Shown: positions 33,758 to 42,597, counted from the first letter of the stretch. The stretch: 64,000 nucleotides of DNA from Micromonospora fulviviridis (GCF_014648395.1 NZ_BMRA01000002.1:496001-560000); one strand, 5' to 3'. The notes: generated by a model from the sequence alone, not told the origin. Numbers and translations: made by a program.

Positions 33758-34348
33758 TCAGCTGTTCCAGTTGTGGGCGACGATGTCGGCGGCCTGCTGC
33801 TCCCACTGCGCGTAGGCGTCCGGGTAGGCCGACACCTGCACGGTCTGGGCGGCCTCGGTCAGCGGCATGTCCTGCCAACCATCAACCTGCTTCAGACCCT
33901 TCAGGAACGCCAGCGTCGAGTACTCCGGGTCGGTGATCTGCTCCGGCGTGCCCCAACCACTGGACGGGCGCTGCTGGAACAGACCCAGCGAGTCATGATC
34001 GTTCTTGTCGCCGAGGTGGCCCAGGTTCTCCAGCTTCGACTCCTGCAGGCTCGTGGCGATCGAGATGACCGCGGCCCGCTCCGGCAGACCCGCCTTCTTC
34101 GTCGCAGCGATGATCGCCTTGGCGTTGGCGGTCTGCTCGTCGTTCAGGGTGATCTTCGACTGGGCGCCCTGCACACCGTGCGGGATCAGCTTCGCGGTGT
34201 CCGGCTTGTCGGCCTGCACGGCCACGGCGACGGGCTTGCCCTCGACGGGGCCGGCGTCGGCGTGGGCGGCGACCGGACCGGCGAAGACGCCGCCGGTGAA
34301 GGCCAGACCAGCAATACCGAGCACGCTCTTACGCAGCATCGTGTTCAT
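33758..34348 (-). CDS. Secreted lysozyme/transglycosylase-like protein
   Basis: A 196-residue protein with a signal peptide (MNTMLRKSVLGIAGLAFTGGVFAGPVAAHA). The C-terminal about 120 residues (NAKAIIAATKKAGLPERAAVISIATSLQESKLENLGHLGDKNDHDSLGLFQQRPSSGWGTPEQITDPEYSTLAFLKGL) form a lysozyme-like helical domain. Glu in SLQESKL is at the place of the catalytic Glu, and SLGLFQQRPSSGWG is the usual second motif. It probably cuts or binds peptidoglycan. Start ATG 34348 has GGAG upstream; ATG 34339 is an alternative. Confidence 0.85.
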   Translation of the reverse strand: MNTMLRKSVLGIAGLAFTGGVFAGPVAAHADAGPVEGKPVAVAVQADKPDTAKLIPHGVQGAQSKITLNDEQTANAKAIIAATKKAGLPERAAVISIATSLQESKLENLGHLGDKNDHDSLGLFQQRPSSGWGTPEQITDPEYSTLAFLKGLKQVDGWQDMPLTEAAQTVQVSAYPDAYAQWEQQAADIVAHNWNS

Positions 34349-34667
34349 GGGAAAGCTCCATTCGGGGGTCGGCGCACACACAAGCCGATGGGGGTCGGCC
34401 GGGTGTGGTGGTGTGCGCAAGCACCGTCAGGCGCTCAAAAGTCTCGGGGGATCATCCGGTGCGCGGGGCAAAGCCTCTTCGTCGCGCCGGGACCATGTAC
34501 AACGACCGGCGGCCCACCATCATTCCGGGCCCGGCCACCCCGCCTCGCGGGGTGCCTTTCCTCGGTCGTTCACCCGGATACAACGACGCGCACCCGCCCG
34601 CAATTCCGCCACCCGGGTGCCGCCGACCACCCGACGAACCGGACACCCCGCCCACGCCGGCCCGGTC
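34349..34667. other. Non-coding upstream region of lysozyme-like gene
   Basis: This 319-base stretch contains no supported gene. One small hairpin (CACCCCGC 34536-34543 with 34547-34554) is visible. I looked for the conserved boxes of a c-di-AMP riboswitch, common before such cell-wall genes, and did not find them. Confidence 0.5.
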
Positions 34668-34866
34668 GGTGGAACGTCATGGGTGTATCCGGACCTCGGT
34701 GACACCCATGACGTTCCACCCACGGCCCCCGCGCCCCGTCGATGGAGCGCCATGGAGGTTTCCGGACCTCCGAGACACCCATGACGTTCGACCCAACAGC
34801 CCCGCGCACCGCCGGTGGAACGCCATGTAGGTATCCCGGCCCCGGAGACAGACATGGCGTTCCACT
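34668..34866. repeat. Three tandem 73-bp repeats, each with a long hairpin
   Basis: Units at 34668-34720, 34741-34793 and 34814-34866 are 53 bases long, separated by 20-base GC-rich spacers, giving an exact 73-base period. Unit 1 has a perfect 19-bp stem (arms 34668-34686 and 34702-34720) with a 15-base loop. Unit 3 has a perfect 14-bp stem in which a T-A pair of unit 1 is replaced by C-G on both arms. Unit 2 is more decayed in pairing. The loops share a [AT]TCCGGACCTC-like core. A partial GGTGGAA remnant follows at 34883. No protein is supported in any frame. Confidence 0.85.
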
Positions 34867-34980
34867 CAGCCGTCGGGGCTAGGGTGGAAACGGACATTCG
34901 CCCCAAGGTCGGCGCTGGCGGCGGCCGACAGGGGGCTCGGTTCCTGGATGGGCCGGCGAGTGCGGCGGGGCGGGTGCCGG

Positions 34981-35020
34981 AAAAGCGTCAGGCCCGATCC
35001 GAGGGAGGACCGGGCCTGAC
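34981..35020 (-). terminator. Rho-independent terminator of first tRNA-Lys
   Basis: On the minus strand a 14-bp stem (35007-35020 with 34987-35000, one wobble) is followed by GCTTTT. It lies 8 bases past the tRNA 3' end. Confidence 0.85.
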
Positions 35021-35027
35021 CCAACCG

Positions 35028-35100
35028 TGCGCCGCCAGGGACTCGAACCCCGAACCCGCGGATTAAGAGTCCGCTGCTCTGCCAGTTGAGCTAGCGGCGC
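35028..35100 (-). tRNA. tRNA-Lys (anticodon CTT)
   Basis: A 73-base cloverleaf on the minus strand. The acceptor arm is GCGCCGC/GCGGCGC with discriminator A, and the anticodon loop is CTCTTAA, giving CTT. The T arm is GGGTTCGAGTCCC-like. CCA is not encoded. It is identical to the tRNA at 36253-36325. Confidence 0.97.
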
Positions 35101-35183
35101 TCGCTGGCAACGGCAGGAACGGTAACACGCCGCCAGACGGCCCCCTTCCAGGGGCGGCCACCGTTCCCGCAGAGGGCCGGCGG

Positions 35184-36158
35184 CTACGGCCGGATCACCA
35201 CCCGCCGGCCGCGCAGCTCCCCCTGCTCCAGCATCCGGTGCGCCTCGCCGACCGCCGACAACGGCAGCGGCACGACCTCGCGCGGGGCCACCCGACCGGC
35301 GGTGAGCAGCCGGTTCACCGCGCCCGCGGCCTCGGCCAGCTCAGAAGCGGTGGCGTGGGAGATCACGAACCCGGTGATGGTGCGGTCGTTCAGGTAGAGC
35401 GACCCGGCCGGCAGCACCGGTCGGGAGCGGAGGCCGGCCAGCAGCACGATCCGCCCGCGCAGCGCCAGCAGGTCGACGATCGACTCAAGTTCGTTGCGAC
35501 CGGAGGTGTCCAGGTACATGTCCATGCCGTCGGGGCACACCGACCGCAGCCGGCTCAGCAGGCCCGGGTCCCGGTAGTCGAGGACCTCCGCGGCGCCGAG
35601 CCGGCGGCAGTAGCCGGCGTCGGCCGCTGACGCGGTGGCCACCACCCGGGCGTCCGCCGCCGCGGCGAGGGTGACGAGCGCCGCCCCGACGTTGCCCGCG
35701 GCGCCCTCGACCACCACGGTCTCCCCCGGTCGGAGCCGGCCGTGCACGAACAGCGCCAGGTACGCCGTGGCGGTCGGATGCAGCACGGTGACCGCGGTCG
35801 CCGGGTCGACCCCGTCGGGCAGCCGGTAGAGCCGGTCCGCCGGCACGACGGCCTGCTCGGCGGCGGCGCCCTGCCGGCCGTCGTACCCGAGGCTGTTGCA
35901 CCAGACCAGGTCGCCGGCGCGGAGGCCGGGAACGCCGGGACCCGCCTCGGCCACCCGACCGACCAGGTCACGGCCGACCACGAACGGCAGCGGCATGGCC
36001 GTGGGGTACGCCCCGGAGCGGACGAAGGTGTCGACGGGGTTGACCGTGGTGGCGAGCACGTCGACCAGCGCGTCGGTCGGCCCGGGGCGCGGCGCCGGCA
36101 GTTCGCCGTACCGGATCTCGGTGGCCGGCCCGGGGCGCTCGATGTAGGCGGCTCGCAT
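35184..36158 (-). CDS. Zinc-free MDR-family NADPH:quinone reductase-like oxidoreductase
   Basis: A 324-residue medium-chain dehydrogenase/reductase. The catalytic domain starts MRAAYIERPGPATEIRYGELPAPRPGPTDALV, and NPVDTFVRSGAYP and PFVVGRDLVGRVAEAGPGV follow the QOR pattern. The NADPH fold has VVVEGAAGNVGAALVTLAAAADARVVATASA. Zinc ligands are missing, as in quinone or enone reductases. It lies between two identical tRNA-Lys genes on the same strand. Confidence 0.9.
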   Translation of the reverse strand: MRAAYIERPGPATEIRYGELPAPRPGPTDALVDVLATTVNPVDTFVRSGAYPTAMPLPFVVGRDLVGRVAEAGPGVPGLRAGDLVWCNSLGYDGRQGAAAEQAVVPADRLYRLPDGVDPATAVTVLHPTATAYLALFVHGRLRPGETVVVEGAAGNVGAALVTLAAAADARVVATASAADAGYCRRLGAAEVLDYRDPGLLSRLRSVCPDGMDMYLDTSGRNELESIVDLLALRGRIVLLAGLRSRPVLPAGSLYLNDRTITGFVISHATASELAEAAGAVNRLLTAGRVAPREVVPLPLSAVGEAHRMLEQGELRGRRVVIRP

Positions 36159-36202
36159 GCCCTCATTCTGGTCACCGGCCGGGCGGGAGCCGGTGGCGTG
36201 CG

Positions 36203-36241
36203 AAAAAGCTCAGGCCCGGTGCGATCGCACCGGGCCTGAGC
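36203..36241 (-). terminator. Rho-independent terminator of second tRNA-Lys
   Basis: A perfectly symmetric 34-base palindrome (36208-36241) is followed on the minus strand by TTTTT (36203-36207). It is 11 bases past the tRNA 3' end. Confidence 0.88.
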
Positions 36242-36252
36242 TTCGCTTGTCG

Positions 36253-36325
36253 TGCGCCGCCAGGGACTCGAACCCCGAACCCGCGGATTAAGAGTCCGCT
36301 GCTCTGCCAGTTGAGCTAGCGGCGC
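36253..36325 (-). tRNA. tRNA-Lys (anticodon CTT), second copy
   Basis: Identical over its 73 bases to the tRNA at 35028-35100; the identical block extends to 81 bases (36251-36331). The anticodon is CTT and CCA is not encoded. Confidence 0.97.
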
Positions 36326-36512
36326 TCGCTGACAACGGGAAGAACCTTAGCACGCCCCCAGACCCGGGTTCCAATCCGATACCGGGCTCCACCCTTCGGT
36401 CGAGCTTAACCGGCGAAAGCCCACAAACTTCGCAGCTCTCGGATCGAGGGGCGCAGGGCGCGGGCCCTCATGCGGCACGATGTCCGCCAGGCACGCGAGA
36501 ACAGAGGTGGGG

Positions 36513-37778
36513 ATGGGCAGGTTCGCGCGGACGGGGGCGGTGGTGGGCGTCCTGGTCCTCACGGCGTCGCTGGCACTGACGGGGTGTGGCAACGACCAGA
36601 AGAAGCCGGCGTTCGTGGCCGGCGCGCAGCAGGGCGACGCGGTCCCGACCACGTCGCCGGGCACGACGGGCGACCCGAGCCAGTCCGCCCTGCCGGCGCT
36701 GGCGGTCAGCCCGGCCGACGGGTCCGACAAGCGGCCGGTCAGCACCGAGATCAGCGCGCGGATCCCCGGTGGCGGCACGGTGTCGAAGGTCGTCCTCACC
36801 GCCGCCGACGGCGCCACCGTCGCCGGCCGGCTGCGCCGGGACGGCTCGTCGTGGGTGCCGTCGGCCCCGCTGAAGTACGGGACCCGGTACACCGCCACGG
36901 TCACCGGCACCGGCACGGACGGTCAGGCCCGGCAGGGCACCAGCAGCTTCACCACGATGGCCAAGCCGAAGTCGATGATCGGCTCCGGGCTCTACATGTT
37001 CAGCGGCAAGACGTACGGGGTGGCGATGCCGGTGGTCGCCGAGTTCTCGCCGGGCATCCCGAAGAAGGACCGCGCCGCGGTGCAGAAGCGGATGTTCGTG
37101 CAGACCGACCCGCCGCAGCCGGGCGCCTGGCACTGGCTCTACAACGGCACGCAGGCCTACTACCGGGCGCCGGAGTACTGGAAGCCGGGCACCACGATCA
37201 CTGTCCGGCTGGCGCTGGCCGGGATCCCGCTGAGCAACGGCCGCTACGGCAACGTCGACCGGAGCGCCACCGCCAAGATCGGCCGCGCGTTCGAGATGAA
37301 GGTCGACAACGCGACCAAGCAGATGACGGTCTACGAGAACGGCGCGGTGGTCCGCACCCTCCCGGTGAGCCTCGGCAAGAAGAGCACCCCCTCCTCCAGC
37401 GGCACCATGGTGGTGATGGAGAAGAAGGAGTCCACGGTCTTCGACACCCGGGACGAGCCGGACCCCGACAACCAGTACGTCACCAAGATCGACTTTGCGC
37501 AGCGGATCACCTGGGGCGGCGAGTACATCCATGCGGCGCCCTGGTCCGAGGGGGTGCAGGGCAGGGCGAACGTCTCGCACGGCTGCGTCAACGTCTCGAT
37601 GGCGAACGGCCGGTGGCTCTTCGGCAAGACGCTTGTCGGCGACCCGATCACGGTGCGGGGCACCGAGCGCCGGCTGGAGCCGGGCAACGGCTGGACGGCC
37701 TGGAGCATGAGCTGGTCGGAGTTCGTCGAGGGCAGCGCCCTGCCGGTGCCGAAGGGCGGCCAGGGATCGCCCTTCTGA
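36513..37778 (+). CDS. L,D-transpeptidase lipoprotein, first paralogue
   Basis: A 421-residue lipoprotein: signal VLVLTASLALTGC with lipobox Cys near residue 25. Two immunoglobulin-like domains (about 60-270) are followed by a YkuD catalytic domain. The motif ANVSHGCVNVSMANG holds catalytic Cys358, with WGGEYIHAAPWSEG before it. It forms 3-3 cross-links in peptidoglycan, as mycobacterial Ldt proteins do. GAGGTGGGG precedes ATG 36513. A paralogue lies 214 bases downstream on the same strand. Confidence 0.94.
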   Translation: MGRFARTGAVVGVLVLTASLALTGCGNDQKKPAFVAGAQQGDAVPTTSPGTTGDPSQSALPALAVSPADGSDKRPVSTEISARIPGGGTVSKVVLTAADGATVAGRLRRDGSSWVPSAPLKYGTRYTATVTGTGTDGQARQGTSSFTTMAKPKSMIGSGLYMFSGKTYGVAMPVVAEFSPGIPKKDRAAVQKRMFVQTDPPQPGAWHWLYNGTQAYYRAPEYWKPGTTITVRLALAGIPLSNGRYGNVDRSATAKIGRAFEMKVDNATKQMTVYENGAVVRTLPVSLGKKSTPSSSGTMVVMEKKESTVFDTRDEPDPDNQYVTKIDFAQRITWGGEYIHAAPWSEGVQGRANVSHGCVNVSMANGRWLFGKTLVGDPITVRGTERRLEPGNGWTAWSMSWSEFVEGSALPVPKGGQGSPF

Positions 37779-37992
37779 GCAGGCGTAACGTGGGCGGACG
37801 CGTCATCGTCGGTGGCCGTTCGCCCGCGTACCGCCGGGTGGCGGAGGGATCACTCCGCTCGACAAAGCGCCGCACGATATCGGAATCGTTACATCACGGG
37901 CGGGGTGTTTCGGTTCACGTCCGGCAACGGGTAACCGTTCCGGTGCGTCTGTAGGGGACGATGGGACCCGGGACCACGACTGTGAGGGAAAC

Positions 37993-39291
37993 ATGCGAGC
38001 TAGCCAGGACGAGCTGATCCGGGGCGGCACCGCCCGGCGCGGCGGGCGACGCCGCGTGTTCGCGGCCGCGGTGCTCGCCGCCGCCATGGCCCTGACCGGC
38101 TGCACCAGTGGCGGCGGCGACGACAAGCCGTCGAGCTGGCAGGGGGGTGGGGAGAAGGGCCCGAAGGCGGCGGCCACCATCACCGAGCCCGCGGCCGACG
38201 CCAAGGACGTGCCGGCCTCCACGGCCGTCACCTTCACGACGAAGGACGCGCAGGAGACCACCGTCGAGCTGAAGGACTCCGCCGGCAAGGCCGTCGAGGG
38301 CCAGCTCGCGAAGGACGGGAAGAGCTGGCTGCCGGACGGCGCGCTGGACTACGGCGAGACCTACACCGCGACGGTGACCGCGACGGGCGACGACGGCAAG
38401 GCGGCCACCGCGACCAGCACCTTCTCCACCATGGCCAAGCCGGGCAAGCAGATCCGGGTCACCAGCTTCCTGGGCGACAACCAGGTCGTCGGGGTGGCCA
38501 TGCCGCTGATCGTCAAGTTCGGCCGGGCCATCCCGGAGGACTACCGCGACGACCTGCAGCGCCGGATGACGGTCACCGCCAAGCCCGCCCAGGAGGGCAT
38601 CTGGCACTGGGTGAGCCCGACCGAGGTGCGCTACCGGCCGAAGGAGTTCTGGAAGGCCAACAGCACGGTGACCTACAAGGTCCAGGCGGGTGGGCTGCCG
38701 CTCGGCGACGGCTGGTACGGGCGTTCCGACCTGACCGTCGACATCAAGATCGGCCCGTCGTTCGTGATGACCGTCGACAACCGCACCAAGAAGATGACGG
38801 TCACCAGGGACGGCAAGGTGATCAAGACGATCCTCGTGAGCCTCGGCAAGAAGACCACCCCGTCGTCCAGCGGCACCATGGTGGTGATCGAGAAGCTCCG
38901 CCACACGGTCTTCGACACCATGGAGGAGCTGGGCCCGGAGGAGGGCTACCGCACCGAGATCGACTACGCCCAGCGGCTCACCTGGGGCGGCGAGTTCATC
39001 CACGCCGCGCCCTGGTCCGAGGGCGTGCAGGGCAGGACGAACGTCTCGCACGGCTGCGTGAACGTCTCGATGAAGGACGGCAACTGGCTCTTCGCCAACA
39101 CCCGGATCGGCGACCCGATCACGGTGAAGGGCACCGAGCGCAGGCTCCAGAACGGCAACGGCTGGACCGACTGGAACATGAGCTGGGACGAGTACGTGAA
39201 GGGCAGCGCCGTGCCGTACGAGCCGCCGGCCGAGCCGGGCGACGACACCAGCCCGAGCGCGGACGAGCCGAGCGTCGAACCGACCCCCTGA
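37993..39291 (+). CDS. L,D-transpeptidase lipoprotein, second paralogue
   Basis: A 432-residue lipoprotein with lipobox LTGC, two Ig-like domains (TITEPAADAKDVPASTAVTFTTKDAQETTVELKDS and IGPSFVMTVDNRTKKMTV leading to the catalytic part) and the YkuD motif TNVSHGCVNVSMKDG with Cys355. It aligns with the upstream gene end to end. It differs in a longer, acidic and proline-rich C-terminal tail (PPAEPGDDTSPSADEPSVEPTP). The two genes arose by duplication. The 214-base gap suggests a separate promoter. Confidence 0.94.
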   Translation: MRASQDELIRGGTARRGGRRRVFAAAVLAAAMALTGCTSGGGDDKPSSWQGGGEKGPKAAATITEPAADAKDVPASTAVTFTTKDAQETTVELKDSAGKAVEGQLAKDGKSWLPDGALDYGETYTATVTATGDDGKAATATSTFSTMAKPGKQIRVTSFLGDNQVVGVAMPLIVKFGRAIPEDYRDDLQRRMTVTAKPAQEGIWHWVSPTEVRYRPKEFWKANSTVTYKVQAGGLPLGDGWYGRSDLTVDIKIGPSFVMTVDNRTKKMTVTRDGKVIKTILVSLGKKTTPSSSGTMVVIEKLRHTVFDTMEELGPEEGYRTEIDYAQRLTWGGEFIHAAPWSEGVQGRTNVSHGCVNVSMKDGNWLFANTRIGDPITVKGTERRLQNGNGWTDWNMSWDEYVKGSAVPYEPPAEPGDDTSPSADEPSVEPTP

Positions 39292-39301
39292 TCGACGGCA
39301 C

Positions 39302-39335
39302 CGAGCGGCCTCCTCCACCCGGAGGGGGCCGCTCG
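39302..39335 (+). terminator. Hairpin terminator after second L,D-transpeptidase gene
   Basis: A 15-bp stem including one G-T pair (39302-39316 with 39321-39335) and a 4-base loop, 11 bases past the stop codon. Confidence 0.78.
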
Positions 39336-39356
39336 CCGTTGCGGGGACCGGAAAAC

Positions 39357-39392
39357 GATCGAAGCCCCCTCCCGGAGGAGGGGGCTTCGATC
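39357..39392 (-). terminator. Rho-independent terminator of tRNA-His
   Basis: A perfect 16-bp stem (39357-39372 with 39377-39392) followed on the minus strand by GTTTT, directly after the tRNA. Confidence 0.85.
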
Positions 39393-39395
39393 ATC

Positions 39396-39472
39396 TGGGG
39401 TGACTGATGGGAATTGAACCCACGACAACCGGGACCACAACCCGGTGCTCTGCCAACTGAGCTACAGCCACC
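39396..39472 (-). tRNA. tRNA-His (anticodon GTG)
   Basis: On the minus strand: acceptor GTGGCTG/CAGTCAC with the extra 5' G (39472) typical of tRNA-His, anticodon GTG in the loop TTGTGGT, and T arm GTGGGTTCAATTCCCAT. The discriminator C and an encoded CCA (39396-39398) follow. Confidence 0.97.
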
Positions 39473-39573
39473 ATGCTCTCCGCGCCGGTCGACCCGGGCG
39501 GTGCGCGGACTAATAATAGCCACACCCCTGCCGGCCCCGTCCACCGGGTTCGGGCCGGCCCGCCCGGCGGGGC

Positions 39574-40164
39574 TCAGAGCTGGGCGGCGATCGCCTTGGC
39601 GCTCTCCACGTCCGGGCCGGGCAGCGGCACGAAGACGGTCCGCCGGTAGTACTCCAGCTCGCGGATGCTCTCCCGGATGTCGGCCAGCGCCCGGTGGGCC
39701 AGCCCCTTCTGCGGCTGGCCGAAGTACACCCGCGGGTACCAGCGCCGGCAGAGTTCCTTGATCGAGGAGACGTCGATCATCCGGTAGTGCAGGTGGGCGT
39801 CGAGCCGGGGCATGTCGCGGGCGATGAAGCCCCGGTCGGTGGCGATGGAGTTGCCGCAGAGCGGGGCGGTCCGCGGGTCCTTCACGTGGCTGGCGACGTA
39901 GTCGAGCACCATGTCCTCGGCCTCGGCCAGGGTGACCGTGGAGCGGCGTACCTCCTCGGTGAGGCCGGACTTGGCGTGCATGGTGCGCACGATCTCCGGC
40001 ATCGCCTCCAGCGCCGCCTCGTCGGCGTGGATGACCACGTCGACACCCTCTCCCAGCACGTTCAGGTCGGGGTCGGTGACGAGCGCGGCGACCTCGATCA
40101 GCGCGTCCCGCCCGAGGTCCAACCCGGTCATCTCACAGTCGATCCAGACGAGAAGATCAGCCAC
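39574..40164 (-). CDS. orn: Oligoribonuclease
   Basis: A 196-residue 3'-5' exonuclease that finishes RNA decay by degrading 2-5 nt oligonucleotides (including pGpG). It is a DEDDh enzyme: [13 protein letters not shown] gives the first D and [18 protein letters not shown] the second D region, and [21 protein letters not shown] the H and last D. It starts at GTG 40164; the ribosome site is weak. The length matches the family. Confidence 0.96.
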   Translation of the reverse strand: MADLLVWIDCEMTGLDLGRDALIEVAALVTDPDLNVLGEGVDVVIHADEAALEAMPEIVRTMHAKSGLTEEVRRSTVTLAEAEDMVLDYVASHVKDPRTAPLCGNSIATDRGFIARDMPRLDAHLHYRMIDVSSIKELCRRWYPRVYFGQPQKGLAHRALADIRESIRELEYYRRTVFVPLPGPDVESAKAIAAQL

Positions 40165-40238
40165 CGGGACAGACTACGCGCCGCCGACCCGCCCGCGCCT
40201 GAAGCACCCTCGCCCAGGTGGACCGCTAGGGTTTCCCC

Positions 40239-41510
40239 GTGCCAGCCGAACCCGTCGCACCACCCGCCGTCACCGATGACGATCCGGGCGGCCGTACGGC
40301 TCGTCGGCTGGTCACGGTGGTGGCGCTCGCGGCGGTGCTGCCGGCGCTCTACCTGCCGGGCCTGGTGCACAACTTCTTCGACCTCAAGATCTACATGCGG
40401 GCGATGGACTGGTGGGCGGCCGGCAACCCGCTCTACGACTACGTCCAGCCGGACCGGGTGCAGGGCGCGCTCTACTTCACCTATCCCCCGTTCGCGGCGC
40501 TGCTGCTGCGGCCGTTCGCGCTGCTGCCGCTCGGCGCCACCATCGCGATCTTCACGGTGCTGACCGTGGTCGGCGTGGTGGTGACCACCCGCTGGCTGGT
40601 GCTGCCCGTCATCCGGCGGCACGACCTGCCGAGGCTGTTCACGGTCACGGTCGCCGTGCTGCTGGTCCTGGCCGTCGAGAGCACCCGGGAGACGCTCACC
40701 TTCGGGCAGATCAACATGCTGCTGGTGGTGCTGATCCTGGGCGACCTGCTGTTCGGCGTACCGCAGGGGCGGCGCTGGGCCGGCGTGGGCGTCGGGCTGG
40801 CGACGGCGCTCAAGCTCTTCCCCGGCATCTTCGTGCTCTACCTGCTGGCCACCCGGCGCTGGCGGGCGGCGGCGGTGGCCTCGGTGACCGCGGCGTTGGC
40901 CACGCTGCTCGCGGCCGCGGTCGCGCCCGGCGACTCGTGGCGGTTCTGGACCCACGAGTTGTGGGCGACCGACCGGGTGGGCCGGACCGACTACACCGGC
41001 AACCAGTCCCTGTTCGGCCTGCTCAGCCGCATCACCGCGCCGGACAAGCCCAGCCAGCTCCCGTGGCTGCTGCTGGCGCTGCTGGTCGCCGGGTACGGGC
41101 TGTGGCGGGCCGCCCGTGCCGCGCGGGCCGGGGACGCGCTGGCCGGCCTCACCCTGACCGGCCTGGTTGGCGGGCTGGTCAGCCCGATCACCTGGACCCA
41201 CCACCTGTACTGGTTCATCCCGGCGGCGGTGGTGCTGGTCGACGCGGCGCTGGACGCCGACCGGGGCACGGTGGCGGGCGCCCGCCGGCGGCGCCGGCTG
41301 CTCGTCCTCGCCGTCGGCACCGGCTTCGTGATCGTCTACGGGGTGGTCACCTTCCAGGACTGGGGCGTCGCCCCGGCGCGCACCGACAACCCCGGCGAGT
41401 TCGTCACCCGCAACGCGTACGTGCTGCTCAGCCTGCTGCTGCTGGTCGTGCTGCCCACCCGCCGGCCGGCGCCGGAGCGGGCCGACGCCGCGGCCGGAAA
41501 CTTGCACTAA
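40239..41510 (+). CDS. GT87-family (DUF2029) polyprenol-phosphate mannosyltransferase-like protein
   Basis: A 423-residue membrane protein with about ten helices. It has the GT-C features of the GT87 family: DLKIYMRAMDWWAAGNPLYDY with the acidic residue after helix 1, LYFTYPPFAALLLRP, LKLFPGIFVLYLLATRRWRAA and GLVSPITWTHHLYWFIPAAVVL. Relatives transfer alpha-mannose from polyprenyl-phosphate-mannose to phosphoinositol mannosides or glycans. The start is GTG 40239, divergent from orn. Confidence 0.9.
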   Translation: MPAEPVAPPAVTDDDPGGRTARRLVTVVALAAVLPALYLPGLVHNFFDLKIYMRAMDWWAAGNPLYDYVQPDRVQGALYFTYPPFAALLLRPFALLPLGATIAIFTVLTVVGVVVTTRWLVLPVIRRHDLPRLFTVTVAVLLVLAVESTRETLTFGQINMLLVVLILGDLLFGVPQGRRWAGVGVGLATALKLFPGIFVLYLLATRRWRAAAVASVTAALATLLAAAVAPGDSWRFWTHELWATDRVGRTDYTGNQSLFGLLSRITAPDKPSQLPWLLLALLVAGYGLWRAARAARAGDALAGLTLTGLVGGLVSPITWTHHLYWFIPAAVVLVDAALDADRGTVAGARRRRRLLVLAVGTGFVIVYGVVTFQDWGVAPARTDNPGEFVTRNAYVLLSLLLLVVLPTRRPAPERADAAAGNLH

Positions 41511-41602
41511 CTGGACAGAACTCGCGACAAGCGGCGTTCGGCGCTAATCTGGTCCCAACTACCTCAGGTTTCTCCCAGGTAGCACCGAATTCCCCCGGTG
41601 AC

Positions 41603-41637
41603 GGTGGCCCTCCGCGTCGGCAGCGCGGAGGGCCACC
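41603..41637. terminator. Bidirectional hairpin terminator
   Basis: A perfect 14-bp stem (41603-41616 with 41624-41637) and 7-base loop, between the convergent GT87 gene and the membrane protein gene. Confidence 0.75.
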
Positions 41638-41655
41638 CGCCGTGTGGGGCGGGTG

Positions 41656-42597
41656 TCACTCGTCGACCGGCGTGGCCGGCCGGACCGGCCGGGGCGTCTC
41701 CGCGGCGGTCACCGGGGGCCACGACCAGTCCGTGTCGGCCGGCAGGTCGGCCAGGCTCACCGACCGCCGGGTCGGCACCGGGCCGATCGCCGCGCGGGAC
41801 CGCTCGGCGGGCGCCGAGCCGACGGAGACCAGTTGCCGGTCGGGCAGGGTGGACGGCTCCGACCGCTGGCCCAGCCCGCTGAGCGAGCTGACCCCCAGCC
41901 GCCCGGCCAGCACGGGAACCTGGTCCGGCTCGACGACGAAGACCACCTCGCGCGGGCGGGCCGGACGCAGCAGCAGCACCACGGCGAGGACCACCAGCAG
42001 CGTCCCGCCGGCCAGCAGCGCCCAGGCCACCCCCGGGAACCAGCCGGCGCGCAGCTCGGCGCGCAGGTCCAGGGCCAGGTCGGCCCGCCCGTCCGGCCGC
42101 ATCACCACCAGGCTGAGCGACCGGTCGGCCAACTCGGCCGGGCTCCACTCCAGGGCGCCGATCCCCTCGCGTACCCAGAAGTCCGCGCCGAGCGGGACGG
42201 CGGCGGCGGTGCCGGCGGTGGCCGGGTCGAGGCGGACCGGCAGCGACCCGCGGGACAGGGCGACCCGGCGCACGGTGGCGTGCGGGACGTCGGCCAGCCA
42301 CCGCCGCACCTGGTCGGTCGGGGCGAGGCCGAGGAAGGCCGGGCCGTCGGCGGTCCGCGCGGTGAGCCGCAGCCGGGCCTGACCGGCCCGGGCGACCGGC
42401 GCCTCGGCGCGGAGCAGCGCGTCCACGTCGGACACCACGACCGCGCGGGCGGGGGTGCGGACCGTCTCGAAGCGGGCGGCGAAGCCGCCGTCCGGGTCGG
42501 CGTGCCGAGCGGCGAGCCAGAGCCCGGTGCCCGCCAGCAGAGCCGGAATTCCCACGGTCAACAGCAGCATGCCGGCGATCGTGCGCACGAAACGCAT
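41656..42597 (-). CDS. Membrane protein of unknown function
   Basis: A 313-residue protein. It has an N-terminal membrane helix (IAGMLLLTVGIPALLAGTGLWLA), an outside domain of about 160 residues, and a second helix near residue 205 (WALLAGGTLLVVLAVVLLL). A cytoplasmic tail of about 100 residues is rich in Pro, Ser and Arg. There is no catalytic motif I know. GGGGGA lies upstream of ATG 42597. The gap 42598-42799 before the next gene shows nothing recognisable. Confidence 0.75.
   Translation of the reverse strand: MRFVRTIAGMLLLTVGIPALLAGTGLWLAARHADPDGGFAARFETVRTPARAVVVSDVDALLRAEAPVARAGQARLRLTARTADGPAFLGLAPTDQVRRWLADVPHATVRRVALSRGSLPVRLDPATAGTAAAVPLGADFWVREGIGALEWSPAELADRSLSLVVMRPDGRADLALDLRAELRAGWFPGVAWALLAGGTLLVVLAVVLLLRPARPREVVFVVEPDQVPVLAGRLGVSSLSGLGQRSEPSTLPDRQLVSVGSAPAERSRAAIGPVPTRRSVSLADLPADTDWSWPPVTAAETPRPVRPATPVDE

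Noticed and set aside
34349..34667. c-di-AMP (ydaO) riboswitch upstream of the lysozyme-like gene
   Set aside because: It was suspected from gene context, but the conserved GGGGUGAA-type and other boxes are not present on the correct strand.
34668..34866. CRISPR array
   Set aside because: The spacing is regular, but the units are 53 bases with strong palindromes and decay between copies, the 20-base spacers are similar to each other, and no cas gene is near.
34520..34906. Open frame of 128 residues on the minus strand over the repeats
   Set aside because: Its repeated peptide blocks are just the 73-bp DNA repeat translated. There is no ribosome site and the hairpin, not the frame, is conserved.
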